DNA of 64,000 nucleotides from Roseburia faecis (GTDB taxonomy: Bacteria > Bacillota > Clostridia > Lachnospirales > Lachnospiraceae): NCBI RefSeq assembly GCF_001406815.1, contig NZ_CVRR01000093.1, positions 1 through 64,000 of the forward strand. Reading direction: 5' to 3'. Within the stretch, counting starts at the first letter, position 1, and every line of letters starts with the position of its first letter. Shown one piece after another: positions 16,190-27,974 of the stretch. A model generated the notes under the pieces. That model was not told where the DNA came from. It searched no databases and was given only the letters and a program-made list of their open reading frames with translations. The position numbers and the translations under genes are program-made.

Positions 16190-16799
16190 CCATCACCGCC
16201 TCCTTATAAATGCACCTGACCACAAAACGCATGGTCCCTTTCTGGGAACAGGTAAAAAGAGTTAATTCTTTTTCTGTACCCTGTGTCTTGATGCTGTTAT
16301 CATACGGATTTACTACCTCTGTCTCTGTTACCTCATAGATGTGCCTCAGTCCATTTTTGTCGGTTATCATCACTTCATCGCCTATGGATATCTGACTTAG
16401 TGGTGTAAAAAATGTGCCATATCTGCTGCCATTGTGACCGCATAACACACAGTTGCCACTCTCACCGATTCCTGCAGTCTCTTCTATATGACCAATCCCT
16501 GCATTAAGCACTTTACTTGTGGTTCCTTCCATTACCGGATACCTGATATCTAACCCCGGTATCTCAATGATGCCGATAACACCGCCTTCTTTAAGAATGG
16601 CTTCATCCTCTTCACTAATGGAGGTTTGCTCTTCCTCCACATCTGTTTCTTCATCGTAATCATCCTCCAATGTCTGCTCAAATTCACTTATGAGCTGTTC
16701 TGTCTGTTTTTCTCCGGTTGCCCGCCAGAAAAAAGGGACTGCCATAATGGCAATCCCTGCTGTAATCAGTAGTCCTGCGACCACTTTTCTTATGCTCAT
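16182..16799 (-). CDS. Sortase (class B/D-like)
   Basis: The protein has an N-terminal membrane anchor (VVAGLLITAGIAIMAVPFFW), an acidic linker and a sortase barrel with catalytic His in CGHNGSRYGTFF, Cys in LTLFTCSQKG (T-L-x-T-C type) and Arg in RFVVRCIY. The start at 16799 follows GGAGAGTGAG and is preferred over 16850. It works outside the membrane, joining LPxTG proteins to the wall or to each other. The ICE adhesin at 45297-50675 ends in LPQTG and is the obvious substrate, although the genes are 29 kb apart. Confidence 0.85.
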   Translation of the reverse strand: MSIRKVVAGLLITAGIAIMAVPFFWRATGEKQTEQLISEFEQTLEDDYDEETDVEEEQTSISEEDEAILKEGGVIGIIEIPGLDIRYPVMEGTTSKVLNAGIGHIEETAGIGESGNCVLCGHNGSRYGTFFTPLSQISIGDEVMITDKNGLRHIYEVTETEVVNPYDNSIKTQGTEKELTLFTCSQKGTMRFVVRCIYKEAVMDE

Positions 16800-16812
16800 A
16801 TTACTCACTCTC

Positions 16813-19800
16813 CTATCGTGTTCTGCCCTCTCTGTCGGATGGATAAGCACCTTTATCCTCTGCTACAATTGCTGCAGATTCCATCCTTTCATCTGCTTCT
16901 CTTTCTTCCTCCGGTCCGCTCAGGTCTGCATCCACAGCCTTTGCATTTTCAAGGTCAAGCTGGGCATTCAGTTCACACTGCCTTGCCAGTTTTTCATTCA
17001 GTTCCTCACTGTACGCAAATGGCTTATCATACTCTGCCTTTGATGCTTCAAGGTCATTCTGATACTGCTCAATCTTCTTTTCTAAGAAATCAATGTTCTC
17101 ATGGAGTCCATTGAACAGATTTTCCAGCTTCACCATACTGCCGACCGGACTGGTGGAAAGCTCTGCTTTATACTCTGTCTTTCCACGAAGCACCATATAA
17201 TTGATGCCAAGGAAGTTCTTTTCCACAAGCAGCTCAAATCCGTGGAATTTGCCGATTGCAGTTGTCTCTCCGGTCTTACATTTACTGATTGCTTCAAGCA
17301 TCATGGTTCCACCATCCACACGCTCTGTGTAGGTTGCTTTGCCTATGGTAATGGCAAATTCCGGATTATCAATCAGCTCTTTATCCCTTGCCTTTACATC
17401 CTCTCTTACATTGGCAAGCTTTTCGGTTGCTGTCTTAATGAGCTTCGGGTACTTAATCATAAAGTTGTCCTGAAGTCCATATCTCTGATTGTCATAGGAT
17501 GCCTTTAAGAGCTTTAATCTCTGGACATCATTGTCAATCTCCATCTTTTCCTTGATCAACGGATTACCGGTAGCAACCGCCTTAATCTCTGCATAGGAAA
17601 GTGTAGCCTCGTCGATATCCTCACAGCTTCGGCTTACAGCCTTGCTTGTCATGACCTGACTGATGAAACGCTGCTTATTTTCAACGAGCGACCAGTTGTA
17701 TGCATCAAAGGTTCCTTTGGTGACATATCTGTAGATTGCCACCTCTTCATTTTCGTTGCCCTGCCTGATGCCTCGTCCTTCCCTCTGTTCAATAGAAGAA
17801 GGCTTCCAAGGACAGTCCACATGATGCATTGCAACAAGGTGTGTCTGCACATTGACACCTGTTCCACACTTGTCCGTTGAACCGATAAGAACTTTCTTTT
17901 TACCTGTCCTCATCTCCTTAAAAAGTGCGTCCCTCTGTGCATCTGTCTTGGCATCATGGATAAATGCTATCTCACCTGCCGGAATGCCATACTGTATCAG
18001 TGTTTCCTTCAGATAATCATAGATGGTGAAGTCCTTATCCGGTCCCGGTGTGCCGATATCCGAAAAAATAAGCTGGCAGCCTATATGACCATCAGCATTT
18101 CCTTTCTCATATTCTTTCCAGACATTTTCAGCTACCTTATTGAGCTTTCCGTCAGGATTGTTTGGTGCATCTTTATCAATCAGCCTTGCATCTGTTCCGA
18201 GTAATCTTGCCTCATGGGTAATCTTTAGGAAGTTATCCACGCTTGGATCAACTCCACCGCCTCTGATACGCTCTGCCCTCACAACAAAGTCTTCCATGAC
18301 CTGCTTCACATACCAGTCAGGCTCCGACTCCACTATGATAGGCTTCCCGCCTCTGAGGGCTGGCACATCAAGGTCAAGCATGTCTGCGGTCTGCACATCA
18401 GCTACCTCACGGAAGATATTCATAAGCTCCGGCAGGTTTGTAAACTTATTGAAACGGCTCTTAAAACGGAATCCGCTTCCCTCTACAGTAAGCTCCAGTG
18501 CTGTTGTCACTTCACCGAAGTTCGCTGCCCATGAATCAAAGTGATAAATTCCCATCTCTTCAAGTGCCGCCTTCTGTAAGTAAAGTTGCATAACATACAT
18601 CTCACACATGGTATTGGATATCGGTGTACCTGTCGCAAATACAATACCTCTGCCATCATTTATCTCTGATAGATACTGGCATTTAAGCTGCATATCCGTT
18701 GACTTTTTCGCTCCACTGCTGCTGATACCGGACACATTATTCATCTTGGAAAATATGGCAAGGTTTTTAAAATTATGTGCTTCGTCTACCATAATAGAAT
18801 CTACACCCAGTTCCTCAAAGGTAATAAGGTCATCCTTCCTGCTCTCATCTGACAAGGATTTCAGCTGTTCCTCCAGCTTTTTCTTCTGGCTTTCCATCTG
18901 TTTTACAGTCCATCGCTCTCCGTTACGCTCCTTCATCTCATCAATCGCATAGCTGATTTCATCTATCTGCTCATTAAGCATTCTTTCTTTTCTCTCTGCG
19001 GAGATTGGGATTTTCTCAAACTGCGAGTGGGACATGATAATACAGTCATAGTCACCTGTTGCAATCCTTGATACAAACTGCTTTCTGCGGCTCTTTTCAA
19101 AATCACGCTCTGTGGCAACTAAAATATTTGCTGACGGATAAAGCCTTAAAAACTCTGATGCAGTCTGCCCGATAAGCGGCTTTGGAACAACCATGATTGT
19201 CTTATTGGCAAGTCCGAGTCTCTTCTGCTCCATACAGGCAGCCATCATCTCAAAGGACTTTCCGGCACCGACACAGTGTGCCAGCAGGGTGTTTCCTCCA
19301 AGAAGGATTCTTGCCACTGCATTTTTCTGGTGTGGCTTTAGCTCAATCGCCGGATTCATTCCCGGAAACTGTAAGTGACTTCCATCATACTCACGCAGGC
19401 GGATGTTATTGAATGTCTCGTTGTAATACTCCACATACTTCTGTCTTCGCTCCGGCTCTGCAAACAGCCACTCCTTGAACTTCTCCTTGATCATGTTCTG
19501 CTTTTCCCTTGCAAGCATTGTCTCATTCTTATTGACTTCGTAATGATACCTGCCATCACCGTCATCAATCCTGTCCCTGACTGTTACAGTTTTAAGATTC
19601 AGCGTATCCTCAAAAATAGAATAAGCATCCATGCGGCTTGTACCATAGGTCTTAGTAGCTGCCACTGAATGCTTATCCATGCTTTTATTCTCAATGAACC
19701 ATTCCATGCTCATCTTATTTAAGTGTACCTGAATGCCGGTATTGTAAAACTGGCTTCTGACCGCCCTTGCCCGTCTTGGTGTATTGAGAAGCTCATAGAT

Positions 19801-22800
19801 AAACTGCTCATAATCAAGCGGTTCAATCCATGTCGTGCCGATCTTTACATCAATATCCGAGGCTTCAATCCATTCCGGCTGCACCTTTTCAAGTGCTGCC
19901 ACATTGCCTGCAAATCTTTCTGCCTGTGGATTGTCTGTATCAGCAGCCATAGCCTTTGCCACACGAAGCTTGTCTCTCACATTTCCGGAAAGATACTCGT
20001 CTGCCGTCTCCCAGCCGATATCAGGATTATTCTCGTTGTAGCGGTCGGGATTTAGGAAAATCAATCCATCCAGTTCTTCCACAAGGACTGCCCTTCTAAG
20101 CTCTGCCAAAGCATCATCACTAAATGTTACCTCATCAGATGTCTGCCCGGACTTTTCTGCAAGCTCTTCCTTTGCATTAGTAATATCCGGCTCATAGATA
20201 GAAAGCATATAGGCAGGGTTTACATATCCAAATTCATTGACGGATACATTTAATGCTTCCACAGCAGTCTCAACCCTGTCTATGACAGTCTTTGCCTTAA
20301 TCGTCTGCTTATAAAACATATCCGCTTTTTTCACCTCCCCGTCTTCATTTACTTCCTCAAGACTGCAAAGAAGCGGGTAATCGCTGTCATCCCTGAAAGC
20401 TGTTCTGTTTGCTTTTGAAGTAATGGCTCCATACTGCTTTACAAAAGCATCATATTTTACATTAAGAAGTCTCTGTTTATCAGAAAGCTCCTCCTCGCTG
20501 CAGCCATCCATCTGGATATCAATCAGCTCTCTTGTTATCTGTCTGATTTCATCAAGGCTTCGGATTCGCTCCTCGGCAGTCTGTGATACTTCTTTTCTTA
20601 CCATCTCGGAATTTTCCCTGTAATAGAGCTTTCCTTCAAAAAATGTGTAAGTGTAGTTTCTCACATCCGGATCAGCCGGGATAACTTCCTTAGTCTGCTC
20701 CGCCTCATCTGCCACTCTCTCAAAATCTGTCATCTGTGCTTTGATATTACCGATAGCTTTGTTTAATGCTTCATACATATTGAAGTTCTCATCATCATTC
20801 ACACAGACTGTATATCTGCTGTCCTGTCCGTAAATCCTTGTGTCATACTCCATAGCCCCAAGCATCATTTCCGGATGCTCTGCAAAATAAGAGTTGACTG
20901 CAATGCCATTCCCAGTTACACCAAGGTGCACCCAGTCCGGCTCAATGTCAATCTTTCTCTCCCTCTTCTGCAAAAACAGGATATCTGCCGTCACTTCGGT
21001 TCCTGCATTGTCTTTAAATGCAGTATTCGGAAGTCTTACTGCTCCCACAAGCTCTGCCCTTTCAGCCAGATACTTTCGGATAGTAGGATTTGCCTTATCA
21101 AGTGTTCCCTTTGTGGTGATCACTGCAACCATGCCTCCCGGTCTTACCTGGTCAAGTGCTTTTGCAAGGAAATAATCGTGGATACGGAAGTTATACTTGT
21201 TGTACTTCGGATCAAATACCTTATAATCTCCAAATGGCACATTTCCGACAACCACATCAAAGAAGTTATCGGGATATGTGGTATTCTCAAATCCTGTGAT
21301 ACTGATATTGGCATTCTGATAAAGCTGCTTTGCGATTCTTCCCGAAATGCTGTCAAGCTCCACTCCATACAGCTTTGCTTCATGCACTGTTTCCGGCATA
21401 CTTCCAAAAAAGTTACCGATACCCATGGATGGCTCTAATACATTGCCGCCTCTGAAACCAAACTGGACAAGTGCCGAATTTATGCACATGGCAATCTCCG
21501 GTGAAGTGTAAAAGGCATTGTTTACTGTTGCCCTAGCTGCAGCATACTCTTCATCCGATAACATCTCTTTGAGTTCTTTGTACTCTTTGCTCCAGCCTGC
21601 GTTTTCCTCGTCAAATGCCTGTGACAGTCCGCCCCATCCGACAAACTTCGACAGAACTTTCTGCTCCTCCGGTGTGGCAATCCTGTTTTCTGATTCAATC
21701 TGCTTTAAAGTACGGATTGCATCCATATTCCACTGGTATCTGGTCTTGGCTCCGCCTTTTTCCATTTCCCAGAGGTTATAGTGGAAGTTGTGCTTTTTCT
21801 GCGCCGCATCATCTGAAACTACATGTCCATTCTCATCAATCTTTGTATCCCAGCCATTCGCTATTGCTCTTTTCCTGGTTTCAAGACGATTGGCTTTTAC
21901 ACTATCCTCGATATCAAAGAATCTCTTATAGACCGGATTCATCTTATCCCTGTCAGCCTTCTGCTTTGTCTCCTGATAATACTTCTTCTGGTCTTCTCCA
22001 CAGTAAAATGGCTGTTTTACCATATAGGATAAAATCTCGTATAACTCACGCCAGTCGAGTGCACCTTCCTTACGCACACCATTCCTGTTCTTATAGCTGA
22101 TCTTCACATACCCGCTTCTGATTGAGTACTCCACAAGACCATACTTATTGTTGGAATATGCTTTTCTTTCTGCATTATCTGTCCCTAATGCAATATCCCT
22201 GATAAGGTCAAGTTTATTGGGCATAAATGCAAAATCAGACTGCACCACATCCATAAGGAATGCCCTAAACGGAGTGTAGCAGCTGCAATCTGTTACAAGA
22301 ATCTCCGCCGCATCACGCAGGTCTTCATCAAGCTCTGCAATACGCCTTGCATAATCAATCGGTGTAATATACTGAAGCTCTGATGGATCTTTTTCAGTTG
22401 TTTCAGCTTCTATCTCAGCACCATATTCTGCCTGTGTTACCATTCGGTCTTCATCGGAAGCTTCCTGTGGTGTCATGCCATATGCAGATACATAATCTCT
22501 GTTAGAAGCATAGCTCTCCGGCTCATCCGGTATTGCATAATCATCAATCTCTGATTCTGCCTCTTCCAGTTCCACTTCCCGGTATTCGGCATCAATGACC
22601 TCATCATCCTCACGGAGTCCGTCCATCGCAAGCTCATCAATACGAGGTGTCTCAGGCTGGTATTCCCCTGTAAGAATAAGGACACCAAGCTCTTTTTCGA
22701 TATCTTTCCACGAAACATATCCTTCAACCTCTCCATCCTCATCTCGCCACTGAAAACGCAGTCCGTTCCCATGAAATGTGTCATATCCGTGCAGTCCCAG

Positions 22801-24345
22801 TCCGTCAACCGGCCAGCCTGCACCTCCCTGACCATACTCTGCTTTGATACGCTTTGCCCTGGTTCCTGCATCAATCTCCGTTTCAAAAATCTTACATACC
22901 CTGCCCTTGCCACCGATAAAGCCTGTACCTCTCATAAGCACCTGTTTGATATACTCACCTGGTACTGTTGCAGACTTTTTGGGATTCAGGTAATTGTATT
23001 TACCTGCTAATGCAGCTTTTCTGTCCTGCTCGAACTGACGCATAAACTGATTATTGTTTTCGTCCTCAGTATGAATGGTGCCAATGCTTGCCTGCCCGTT
23101 CTGGTCGAAAAAAAAGGAAGCCTGTGTATATTCGGCTTCCTTACTGACGCCCAATGAATTGATTTCATCAAGTTCCCTATTCAGTTCTGTATCATCTGAT
23201 TCTAGTGGAATCGCATCACTATCTGATTCAGTACCACTTCCTCTGCCTGCATCTTCGCCTGCTCTCTTATCTTCCACATCTCCATTGTCGATGACGGATT
23301 CTGTGGCTTGTGCTTCGCCAGATACTGCATCTCCAGCTGGTCGTACAGCTGATTCGCTTCCTCCTCTACCGCTGACATCTTCTCGTACATCTTCCCGAAT
23401 CTCATCAGCGTCTTGTATCTTGCCGGCTCGTTCTCCTTGAGATAGTTCATCGCCATCCTTCCGTATTTGCCCAGCTTCGTGAGATCCTCCGTCTCGTCCG
23501 GCATCTCTATCTGCGGATAAAGCAGTCCGTCCACTTCCTTGTAAGTCATTTCTTCTAACATATCCAATTCTCCTTTCGCTCTCGATTGCCTTTAAGTTAC
23601 GACTAAATTCTCTAAGAACACTACAGGAGACATCGCATACAATGGAACCAAGACGGTAAATGATCTCTTCGTCTTTGATATTTACGATCTGACTAAAATC
23701 CTGTTCTTGCACAGATAAGTCAAATCCGCATCTCGTCCCTACAGCATACATGACACTTGCATATACAAGCTGCTCCATGTCCATTTCCTGCTGTAAGCCA
23801 TTGCGTTTCTTACTTTCTTCCTTTATCACACTACCTGATAGCTGCATAAGCTCGGTCATCCGGTCTCCGAACTCTTCTTTTATTATAAGCCAAACATCTG
23901 TTCTTGTAAACTGTTTTAATATATTTTTTAGAGACTCCCTGTCGCTGTTATCGTACTGCTCAATCTGACCTTCTGATACAAGAAAATCCACATAATCCTT
24001 AAGATTTTCTCCCTCAAGGTCCCATGTCAGCTTAACATTCTTCCCTCCGGTGTCACTGATATCAAAGATATACCTCATGCGTGGATTCAGTGCCCTTGAC
24101 GGGAAGATGGCGCAGCCTTTCGCACCACGCTTTACATATCTTCCCACCTTTTTCCAGGTATCATAATCTGCCATGAGTGTGCTTTTTTCCGGAGGTCTCT
24201 GAGCTGTTACCATAACGATATTGTCAAATTCATAGCGGTATAACTGACCTGCAACCTTTAACACATCCTTCCAGCTCTTTTCTGATCTGGTGATGTTACC
24301 AATCTCAGAATCGTATATCGCTTTGACCTTCATATCAACGCCCAT
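16813..24345 (-). CDS. Giant ICE methylase-helicase (ArdC-like, N6 methylase, SNF2 domains)
   Basis: The 2510-residue protein starts with an ArdC-like ssDNA-binding domain ([31 protein letters not shown]) and has an acidic low-complexity linker (about 290-400). An N6-adenine methylase core follows at about 950-1130 ([16 protein letters not shown] motif [12 protein letters not shown] in place of NPPY). An SF2/SNF2 helicase lies at about 1640-2250 ([14 protein letters not shown] Walker [36 protein letters not shown] motif VI), then a coiled coil. Its start has GAGGAGG. Such proteins are carried by Tn1549-like ICEs and phages, probably to protect or process transferred DNA; the exact role is unproven. 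The NVPF motif is unusual. Confidence 0.9.
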   Translation of the reverse strand: MGVDMKVKAIYDSEIGNITRSEKSWKDVLKVAGQLYRYEFDNIVMVTAQRPPEKSTLMADYDTWKKVGRYVKRGAKGCAIFPSRALNPRMRYIFDISDTGGKNVKLTWDLEGENLKDYVDFLVSEGQIEQYDNSDRESLKNILKQFTRTDVWLIIKEEFGDRMTELMQLSGSVIKEESKKRNGLQQEMDMEQLVYASVMYAVGTRCGFDLSVQEQDFSQIVNIKDEEIIYRLGSIVCDVSCSVLREFSRNLKAIESERRIGYVRRNDLQGSGRTALSADRDAGRDGGSHEAGQIRKDGDELSQGERAGKIQDADEIREDVREDVSGRGGSESAVRPAGDAVSGEAQATESVIDNGDVEDKRAGEDAGRGSGTESDSDAIPLESDDTELNRELDEINSLGVSKEAEYTQASFFFDQNGQASIGTIHTEDENNNQFMRQFEQDRKAALAGKYNYLNPKKSATVPGEYIKQVLMRGTGFIGGKGRVCKIFETEIDAGTRAKRIKAEYGQGGAGWPVDGLGLHGYDTFHGNGLRFQWRDEDGEVEGYVSWKDIEKELGVLILTGEYQPETPRIDELAMDGLREDDEVIDAEYREVELEEAESEIDDYAIPDEPESYASNRDYVSAYGMTPQEASDEDRMVTQAEYGAEIEAETTEKDPSELQYITPIDYARRIAELDEDLRDAAEILVTDCSCYTPFRAFLMDVVQSDFAFMPNKLDLIRDIALGTDNAERKAYSNNKYGLVEYSIRSGYVKISYKNRNGVRKEGALDWRELYEILSYMVKQPFYCGEDQKKYYQETKQKADRDKMNPVYKRFFDIEDSVKANRLETRKRAIANGWDTKIDENGHVVSDDAAQKKHNFHYNLWEMEKGGAKTRYQWNMDAIRTLKQIESENRIATPEEQKVLSKFVGWGGLSQAFDEENAGWSKEYKELKEMLSDEEYAAARATVNNAFYTSPEIAMCINSALVQFGFRGGNVLEPSMGIGNFFGSMPETVHEAKLYGVELDSISGRIAKQLYQNANISITGFENTTYPDNFFDVVVGNVPFGDYKVFDPKYNKYNFRIHDYFLAKALDQVRPGGMVAVITTKGTLDKANPTIRKYLAERAELVGAVRLPNTAFKDNAGTEVTADILFLQKRERKIDIEPDWVHLGVTGNGIAVNSYFAEHPEMMLGAMEYDTRIYGQDSRYTVCVNDDENFNMYEALNKAIGNIKAQMTDFERVADEAEQTKEVIPADPDVRNYTYTFFEGKLYYRENSEMVRKEVSQTAEERIRSLDEIRQITRELIDIQMDGCSEEELSDKQRLLNVKYDAFVKQYGAITSKANRTAFRDDSDYPLLCSLEEVNEDGEVKKADMFYKQTIKAKTVIDRVETAVEALNVSVNEFGYVNPAYMLSIYEPDITNAKEELAEKSGQTSDEVTFSDDALAELRRAVLVEELDGLIFLNPDRYNENNPDIGWETADEYLSGNVRDKLRVAKAMAADTDNPQAERFAGNVAALEKVQPEWIEASDIDVKIGTTWIEPLDYEQFIYELLNTPRRARAVRSQFYNTGIQVHLNKMSMEWFIENKSMDKHSVAATKTYGTSRMDAYSIFEDTLNLKTVTVRDRIDDGDGRYHYEVNKNETMLAREKQNMIKEKFKEWLFAEPERRQKYVEYYNETFNNIRLREYDGSHLQFPGMNPAIELKPHQKNAVARILLGGNTLLAHCVGAGKSFEMMAACMEQKRLGLANKTIMVVPKPLIGQTASEFLRLYPSANILVATERDFEKSRRKQFVSRIATGDYDCIIMSHSQFEKIPISAERKERMLNEQIDEISYAIDEMKERNGERWTVKQMESQKKKLEEQLKSLSDESRKDDLITFEELGVDSIMVDEAHNFKNLAIFSKMNNVSGISSSGAKKSTDMQLKCQYLSEINDGRGIVFATGTPISNTMCEMYVMQLYLQKAALEEMGIYHFDSWAANFGEVTTALELTVEGSGFRFKSRFNKFTNLPELMNIFREVADVQTADMLDLDVPALRGGKPIIVESEPDWYVKQVMEDFVVRAERIRGGGVDPSVDNFLKITHEARLLGTDARLIDKDAPNNPDGKLNKVAENVWKEYEKGNADGHIGCQLIFSDIGTPGPDKDFTIYDYLKETLIQYGIPAGEIAFIHDAKTDAQRDALFKEMRTGKKKVLIGSTDKCGTGVNVQTHLVAMHHVDCPWKPSSIEQREGRGIRQGNENEEVAIYRYVTKGTFDAYNWSLVENKQRFISQVMTSKAVSRSCEDIDEATLSYAEIKAVATGNPLIKEKMEIDNDVQRLKLLKASYDNQRYGLQDNFMIKYPKLIKTATEKLANVREDVKARDKELIDNPEFAITIGKATYTERVDGGTMMLEAISKCKTGETTAIGKFHGFELLVEKNFLGINYMVLRGKTEYKAELSTSPVGSMVKLENLFNGLHENIDFLEKKIEQYQNDLEASKAEYDKPFAYSEELNEKLARQCELNAQLDLENAKAVDADLSGPEEEREADERMESAAIVAEDKGAYPSDREGRTR

Positions 24346-24359
24346 ACCTTTGTCCTCCT

Positions 24360-24728
24360 CTACTTAAACATCTCTGCAAACAATCCCTTAAATAGCTTTA
24401 ACTCATCCTTATCCAGCTCGATTGCAAATTCATTGTCGATTACCTGTTTTTCGCATTTATCCTTTTTCTTTGCAATCTTACGCACCACACGAAGAAGCAC
24501 ATAGCACTCTTTTGATTTTGCAATGCTCTGTTTAAAGGTCAGCTCGTCCTCATCGACTGACTTCTGTGTCTGATAGATAATCTCTTTTAACTTATCATTG
24601 ATACCATCTACTTCCTCAAGGGAAATAATAACGGATGCCTTAGAAGCACCCGATCTGTCCCACTCCTTATGAAGTTCCTTTACTAAAAACTCCATGTTCT
24701 TAATTACTGTTGTTGAATCACTTTTCAT
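24360..24728 (-). CDS. Hypothetical helical ICE protein
   Basis: The 122-residue, mainly helical charged protein ([37 protein letters not shown]) has no recognised domain. It overlaps the DpnD/PcfM gene upstream by 4 nt and ends 15 nt before the giant methylase-helicase start, whose ribosome site lies in that gap. It looks like an accessory of the downstream enzyme. Confidence 0.65.
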   Translation of the reverse strand: MKSDSTTVIKNMEFLVKELHKEWDRSGASKASVIISLEEVDGINDKLKEIIYQTQKSVDEDELTFKQSIAKSKECYVLLRVVRKIAKKKDKCEKQVIDNEFAIELDKDELKLFKGLFAEMFK

Positions 24729-24943
24729 CTTGCTCTTCCTCCGTTTTCTTTTAATGAAGAAGGGAGCTGACCTTCGCCTATAGGCGCAAAATCAACTCCC
24801 TTCATGTCCTCTGCTCCAAGGACTATCTGCTCTGCATAATACATATCCATTGCCTTATTGATGGCATCGTCAAGCGACTCTGCCTTTACTTTCTGTACTC
24901 GTGAAAGCACTTCCTTTATCTCAACATCAAATTCCTGTTCCAT
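24725..24943 (-). CDS. DpnD/PcfM-like small protein
   Basis: The 72-residue protein shows the family pattern EFDVEIKEVLSRVQKVKAES then AINKAMDMYYAEQIVLGAED. DpnD/PcfM proteins occur in conjugative elements next to DNA-modifying genes; their biochemical role is not established. The start follows GGGAGG, and the end overlaps the next gene by 4 nt. Confidence 0.72.
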   Translation of the reverse strand: MEQEFDVEIKEVLSRVQKVKAESLDDAINKAMDMYYAEQIVLGAEDMKGVDFAPIGEGQLPSSLKENGGRAR

Positions 24944-24970
24944 ATGATATCGCCTCCCGTAAAAATCTCA

Positions 24971-25867
24971 TCACCGGCTCTTTTCTTCCTTTACCTGTCT
25001 TTCCTTAAAGCCCTCATCGTACTTTCCATCTTCCAGCCTGTCGTAAAAACAGTCTTCTTCAATCGTTCCGAAATCCTCATACATCTGGTGAAGGAAATCA
25101 TTCTGCAGCTTCTTTGGCACATCATCATCCTTTGACATATCCTGATAAAAATAGAACTTCTGCTTTAGCTTTGCCCTGTAATCATAGATATCCTCTATCT
25201 TTTCCGGTGTGCCATACTCCCTCTTGTATGCCTTGAAATTCGTAGTTGAGAGTGTGGAACCTAGATAAATGCCATGCTCCCACGATACCCCGATTGTGGT
25301 ATTGTCCTTTGTAGGCTTCTCATCCTTCGGATAACGCTTATACTCTGTCGCACCAAGGGCAATTGTAAGGGAACCTGACTTCATATCCATCACCACAAGA
25401 TTTCTTGGTGATAATGCTTCAAGCACCATATAATCATGGTCATTGAAGTTATGAAATGTCTGTCCCCTTTCAAATGAGCGGTTCTCCATTTCATAATGCA
25501 GGTTAAAATCATCCACCCAGCCCTTATCGGTCATTCCAATCTCCTTAAGTTTTGCAACACATTCAGAAGAACTGGCTTCTTTATCAAACCGAAATTCTTT
25601 GGAATCGTTATAAAACCCCTGAAGAAAATGTCCCAGCTGAATATCATCCAGACAGAATCTCGCAGATACAGTTACATTTGCTGCCCTGTAATACTCTGCG
25701 AAGTTACCTGCTTCACCAAGTGTCCTTCCAAGCTGCAACAAATTGTCTGCAAGCTCTGACATGTCATCAACTGTTATAAAACTCTTATAATCATCCAGAG
25801 TCATCAGCATATTTGTCTCTGTTCCCCTGTCGTTTTCTGTTACCAGTAGCATATCTTTTAAATCCAT
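24971..25867 (-). CDS. Hypothetical ICE protein between NlpC/P60 and DpnD genes
   Basis: The 298-residue acidic soluble protein has DDYKSFITVDDMSELADNLL near the N-terminus and a Trp/Tyr-rich middle (GVSWEHGIYLGSTLSTTNF). No domain is recognised with confidence. A hairpin (AGAGAGGGC / CCCTCTCT, 25880-25903) separates it from the hydrolase gene. Conserved position among these ICEs suggests a transfer-linked role. Confidence 0.62.
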   Translation of the reverse strand: MDLKDMLLVTENDRGTETNMLMTLDDYKSFITVDDMSELADNLLQLGRTLGEAGNFAEYYRAANVTVSARFCLDDIQLGHFLQGFYNDSKEFRFDKEASSSECVAKLKEIGMTDKGWVDDFNLHYEMENRSFERGQTFHNFNDHDYMVLEALSPRNLVVMDMKSGSLTIALGATEYKRYPKDEKPTKDNTTIGVSWEHGIYLGSTLSTTNFKAYKREYGTPEKIEDIYDYRAKLKQKFYFYQDMSKDDDVPKKLQNDFLHQMYEDFGTIEEDCFYDRLEDGKYDEGFKERQVKEEKSR

Positions 25868-25917
25868 TCTTACCTCCAGTCTCAGAGAGGGACTATGCCC
25901 TCTCTGTAAATTTCCTG

Positions 25918-27885
25918 TTATGGTCTTCCTATCACAACAATCTTTCCTGTGCTTGCCACATCCCGGTAAACCACACCAAGATTTTCATTAAGTGCTTCTA
26001 CCACTTTGCCATTACCGACATATACTGCCACATGGCTGATGTTCTTATATCTTCCGTTGCTTGTAAAACTGTAGAAAATAAGGTCTCCCGGCTGTAACTC
26101 ATCAAAGGCGACTGTCTTTCCGGCTTCATCCAGTCCCTGTGCCTCCGCTGCCGCTGTGGTTGCACCGCCGTAACTAATATCCACGCCTGCATCTTTCCAT
26201 GAATAATAGGCTAAGGAACTACAGTCATAATAGTTACCGCTGTCTCTTAAATCCTGACTATAAGGAAAGCCAACTCTGTGAAGTGCATAGGAGCAGACTG
26301 TTTTCTGCTTGCTGTCTGTAATTTCGTTTAGGATGGCATTGATTTCATCCTCAGTCATGGAGCTTACTCCCGGACTTCCGCCTCCGCCGCCACTTCCGCT
26401 TCCAGCATATCCAAGCTGTCCCATAAACTCCGGACTCATGATCTGCTCAAGCATTTCCACCTGATCAGAATTAAATCCATAGACCGAAATCATATCCCGA
26501 TAAGATTTCAGCGTGACATTCACATACAAAACTGACTTCGTGGAAGTAGTTACATTGCCATCTGCATCTGTTTCTTCCACATCTTTCGTTCCTGTACTTG
26601 TAGTGTATGAACACATATCATTTACAACTGCCTGCAGCCAGCCTTTTGAAGTATCATTCATGACTGTTGCAGTATCTCCGACACCATGCTTGACCATATA
26701 GACTGCCATGATGTCATAGTAATTGCTTGGGTTTTCTTCCATACCTTCATAATCCACATATACAAGCTCTCCAAGGTCATATCCGGTATGCTCATTCACT
26801 TTCGTATTCACATCCCCGTTAAACTCCTGCACATAAGCACTCGTTACTGTCTGCACGGTATCTCCTGATTCAAGTGGTGGCAGGAATAAAGCAAATGGAG
26901 AATTGTAAAGGATTGCTATCACCGCTATAACCGGAACCGCAATCATGGCAACTACAAGAACAAGTAATAAAAGCACCAATCCGATAATCGGTGCAGCTGC
27001 CTTTACCCAGGTAATCGCTTTTCGCACAATCAGATCCTTTACCAGCTTTGCCACGCTGTCCGTCTGATTCTCCTGTGCTCTCATCTTATCCAGAAAGAAC
27101 TTTATCTTCCTGCTCCGGTTGGTCATCTTTTCATCCTTGACCTCTATGGACACACCTGCAGCATATCCGGCTGCCATGCCGATTGCCGTGCCAACTCCCG
27201 GTGCAACCGCTGTTCCTGCCGCCGTAGCAGCTGCCTTTGTCGCAGTTTTTGTTGCAACCTTAGCAGTAGTCTTTGCTGTTTCTTTTGCCGTCTCTTTAGC
27301 TACAGTCTTGGCAGTATCTTTGGCAGCTTTCTTTGCTGTCCTTTTTGCCAGCTTCTTTCCTGCCTCTACCTTCTTGATACGCTTTCTTGCCTCGGCTGCC
27401 GCCTTTTTCCTGAAAAGTGCTGCACCCTTGGAAGCAGTTCCGGTAACAGGTCGGCTTGATTCATATGCAAGATATGCTGCCTGCGATATCTCCTGCCCGC
27501 CCTCCACCTGCTCCGTTACTGCCCCAGCTGCAAGTGCTCCTGTTCTTCCTGCAATGTGAAGATTGGTGTTCTTGGTCTTGATGGAAGTTCCTGACTCTCT
27601 GATGTTACGCTTAAACCTAGAAAGACCTTTATCCTTAGCCTCCGATTGATGAATGGTACTCTTTCTATAAGTACGCTTTCCACCAGCACTTTTCTGAAGC
27701 ATTAATTTTGCAGATGCTTTTTTATCCATTTCATTGGCTTTAGCATCATGCACTTTCGGACCTCTCTCTACTGTATAGATGTTGCTGCCTTTAATCTTGG
27801 CACCCTTTGGCTCGTGGGCATGAATCTTGGCTTTCTCCTTGGTGTGAATGACCATTGGTTTGTCATCCACTTTCTTTATCTTCAT
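25918..27885 (-). CDS. NlpC/P60 peptidoglycan hydrolase of the transfer apparatus
   Basis: The start at 27885 (MKIKKVDDKP) follows AAGGTGAG. A long basic Lys/Ala-rich cytoplasmic N-terminus (with KETAKETAKTTAKVATKTA repeats) precedes a membrane helix near residue 310 (IGLVLLLLVLVVAMIAVPVI). An extracellular part with a Gly/Ser hinge (GSGSGGGGG) ends in an NlpC/P60 domain with Cys in NYYDCSSLAYYSW and His in NISHVAVYVGNG. By analogy with Tn916 Orf14/CwlT and VirB1/PrgK it opens the cell wall for the mating channel. The basic tail is unusually long. Confidence 0.88.
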   Translation of the reverse strand: MKIKKVDDKPMVIHTKEKAKIHAHEPKGAKIKGSNIYTVERGPKVHDAKANEMDKKASAKLMLQKSAGGKRTYRKSTIHQSEAKDKGLSRFKRNIRESGTSIKTKNTNLHIAGRTGALAAGAVTEQVEGGQEISQAAYLAYESSRPVTGTASKGAALFRKKAAAEARKRIKKVEAGKKLAKRTAKKAAKDTAKTVAKETAKETAKTTAKVATKTATKAAATAAGTAVAPGVGTAIGMAAGYAAGVSIEVKDEKMTNRSRKIKFFLDKMRAQENQTDSVAKLVKDLIVRKAITWVKAAAPIIGLVLLLLVLVVAMIAVPVIAVIAILYNSPFALFLPPLESGDTVQTVTSAYVQEFNGDVNTKVNEHTGYDLGELVYVDYEGMEENPSNYYDIMAVYMVKHGVGDTATVMNDTSKGWLQAVVNDMCSYTTSTGTKDVEETDADGNVTTSTKSVLYVNVTLKSYRDMISVYGFNSDQVEMLEQIMSPEFMGQLGYAGSGSGGGGGSPGVSSMTEDEINAILNEITDSKQKTVCSYALHRVGFPYSQDLRDSGNYYDCSSLAYYSWKDAGVDISYGGATTAAAEAQGLDEAGKTVAFDELQPGDLIFYSFTSNGRYKNISHVAVYVGNGKVVEALNENLGVVYRDVASTGKIVVIGRP

Positions 27886-27935
27886 TGTTCTCACCTTCTT
27901 TCTACATCCATTACCCAAAAATGGGTAAAAAAATA

Positions 27936-27962
27936 GCCATCTGGATGATTAGTCCAAATGGC
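27936..27962 (-). terminator. Terminator of the PBECR4-like gene
   Basis: GCCATTTGGA / TCCAGATGGC stem, followed on the minus strand by TATTTTTTT. It isolates the cargo gene from the transfer operon. Confidence 0.8.
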
Positions 27963-27974
27963 TTATGTAAAAAT

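Noticed and set aside
23202-23567. 121-codon minus-strand frame inside the methylase-helicase gene
   Set aside because: It lies out of frame within the acidic linker of the giant gene, has no ribosome site and no recognised domain; the strong reading frame is the 2510-residue one.
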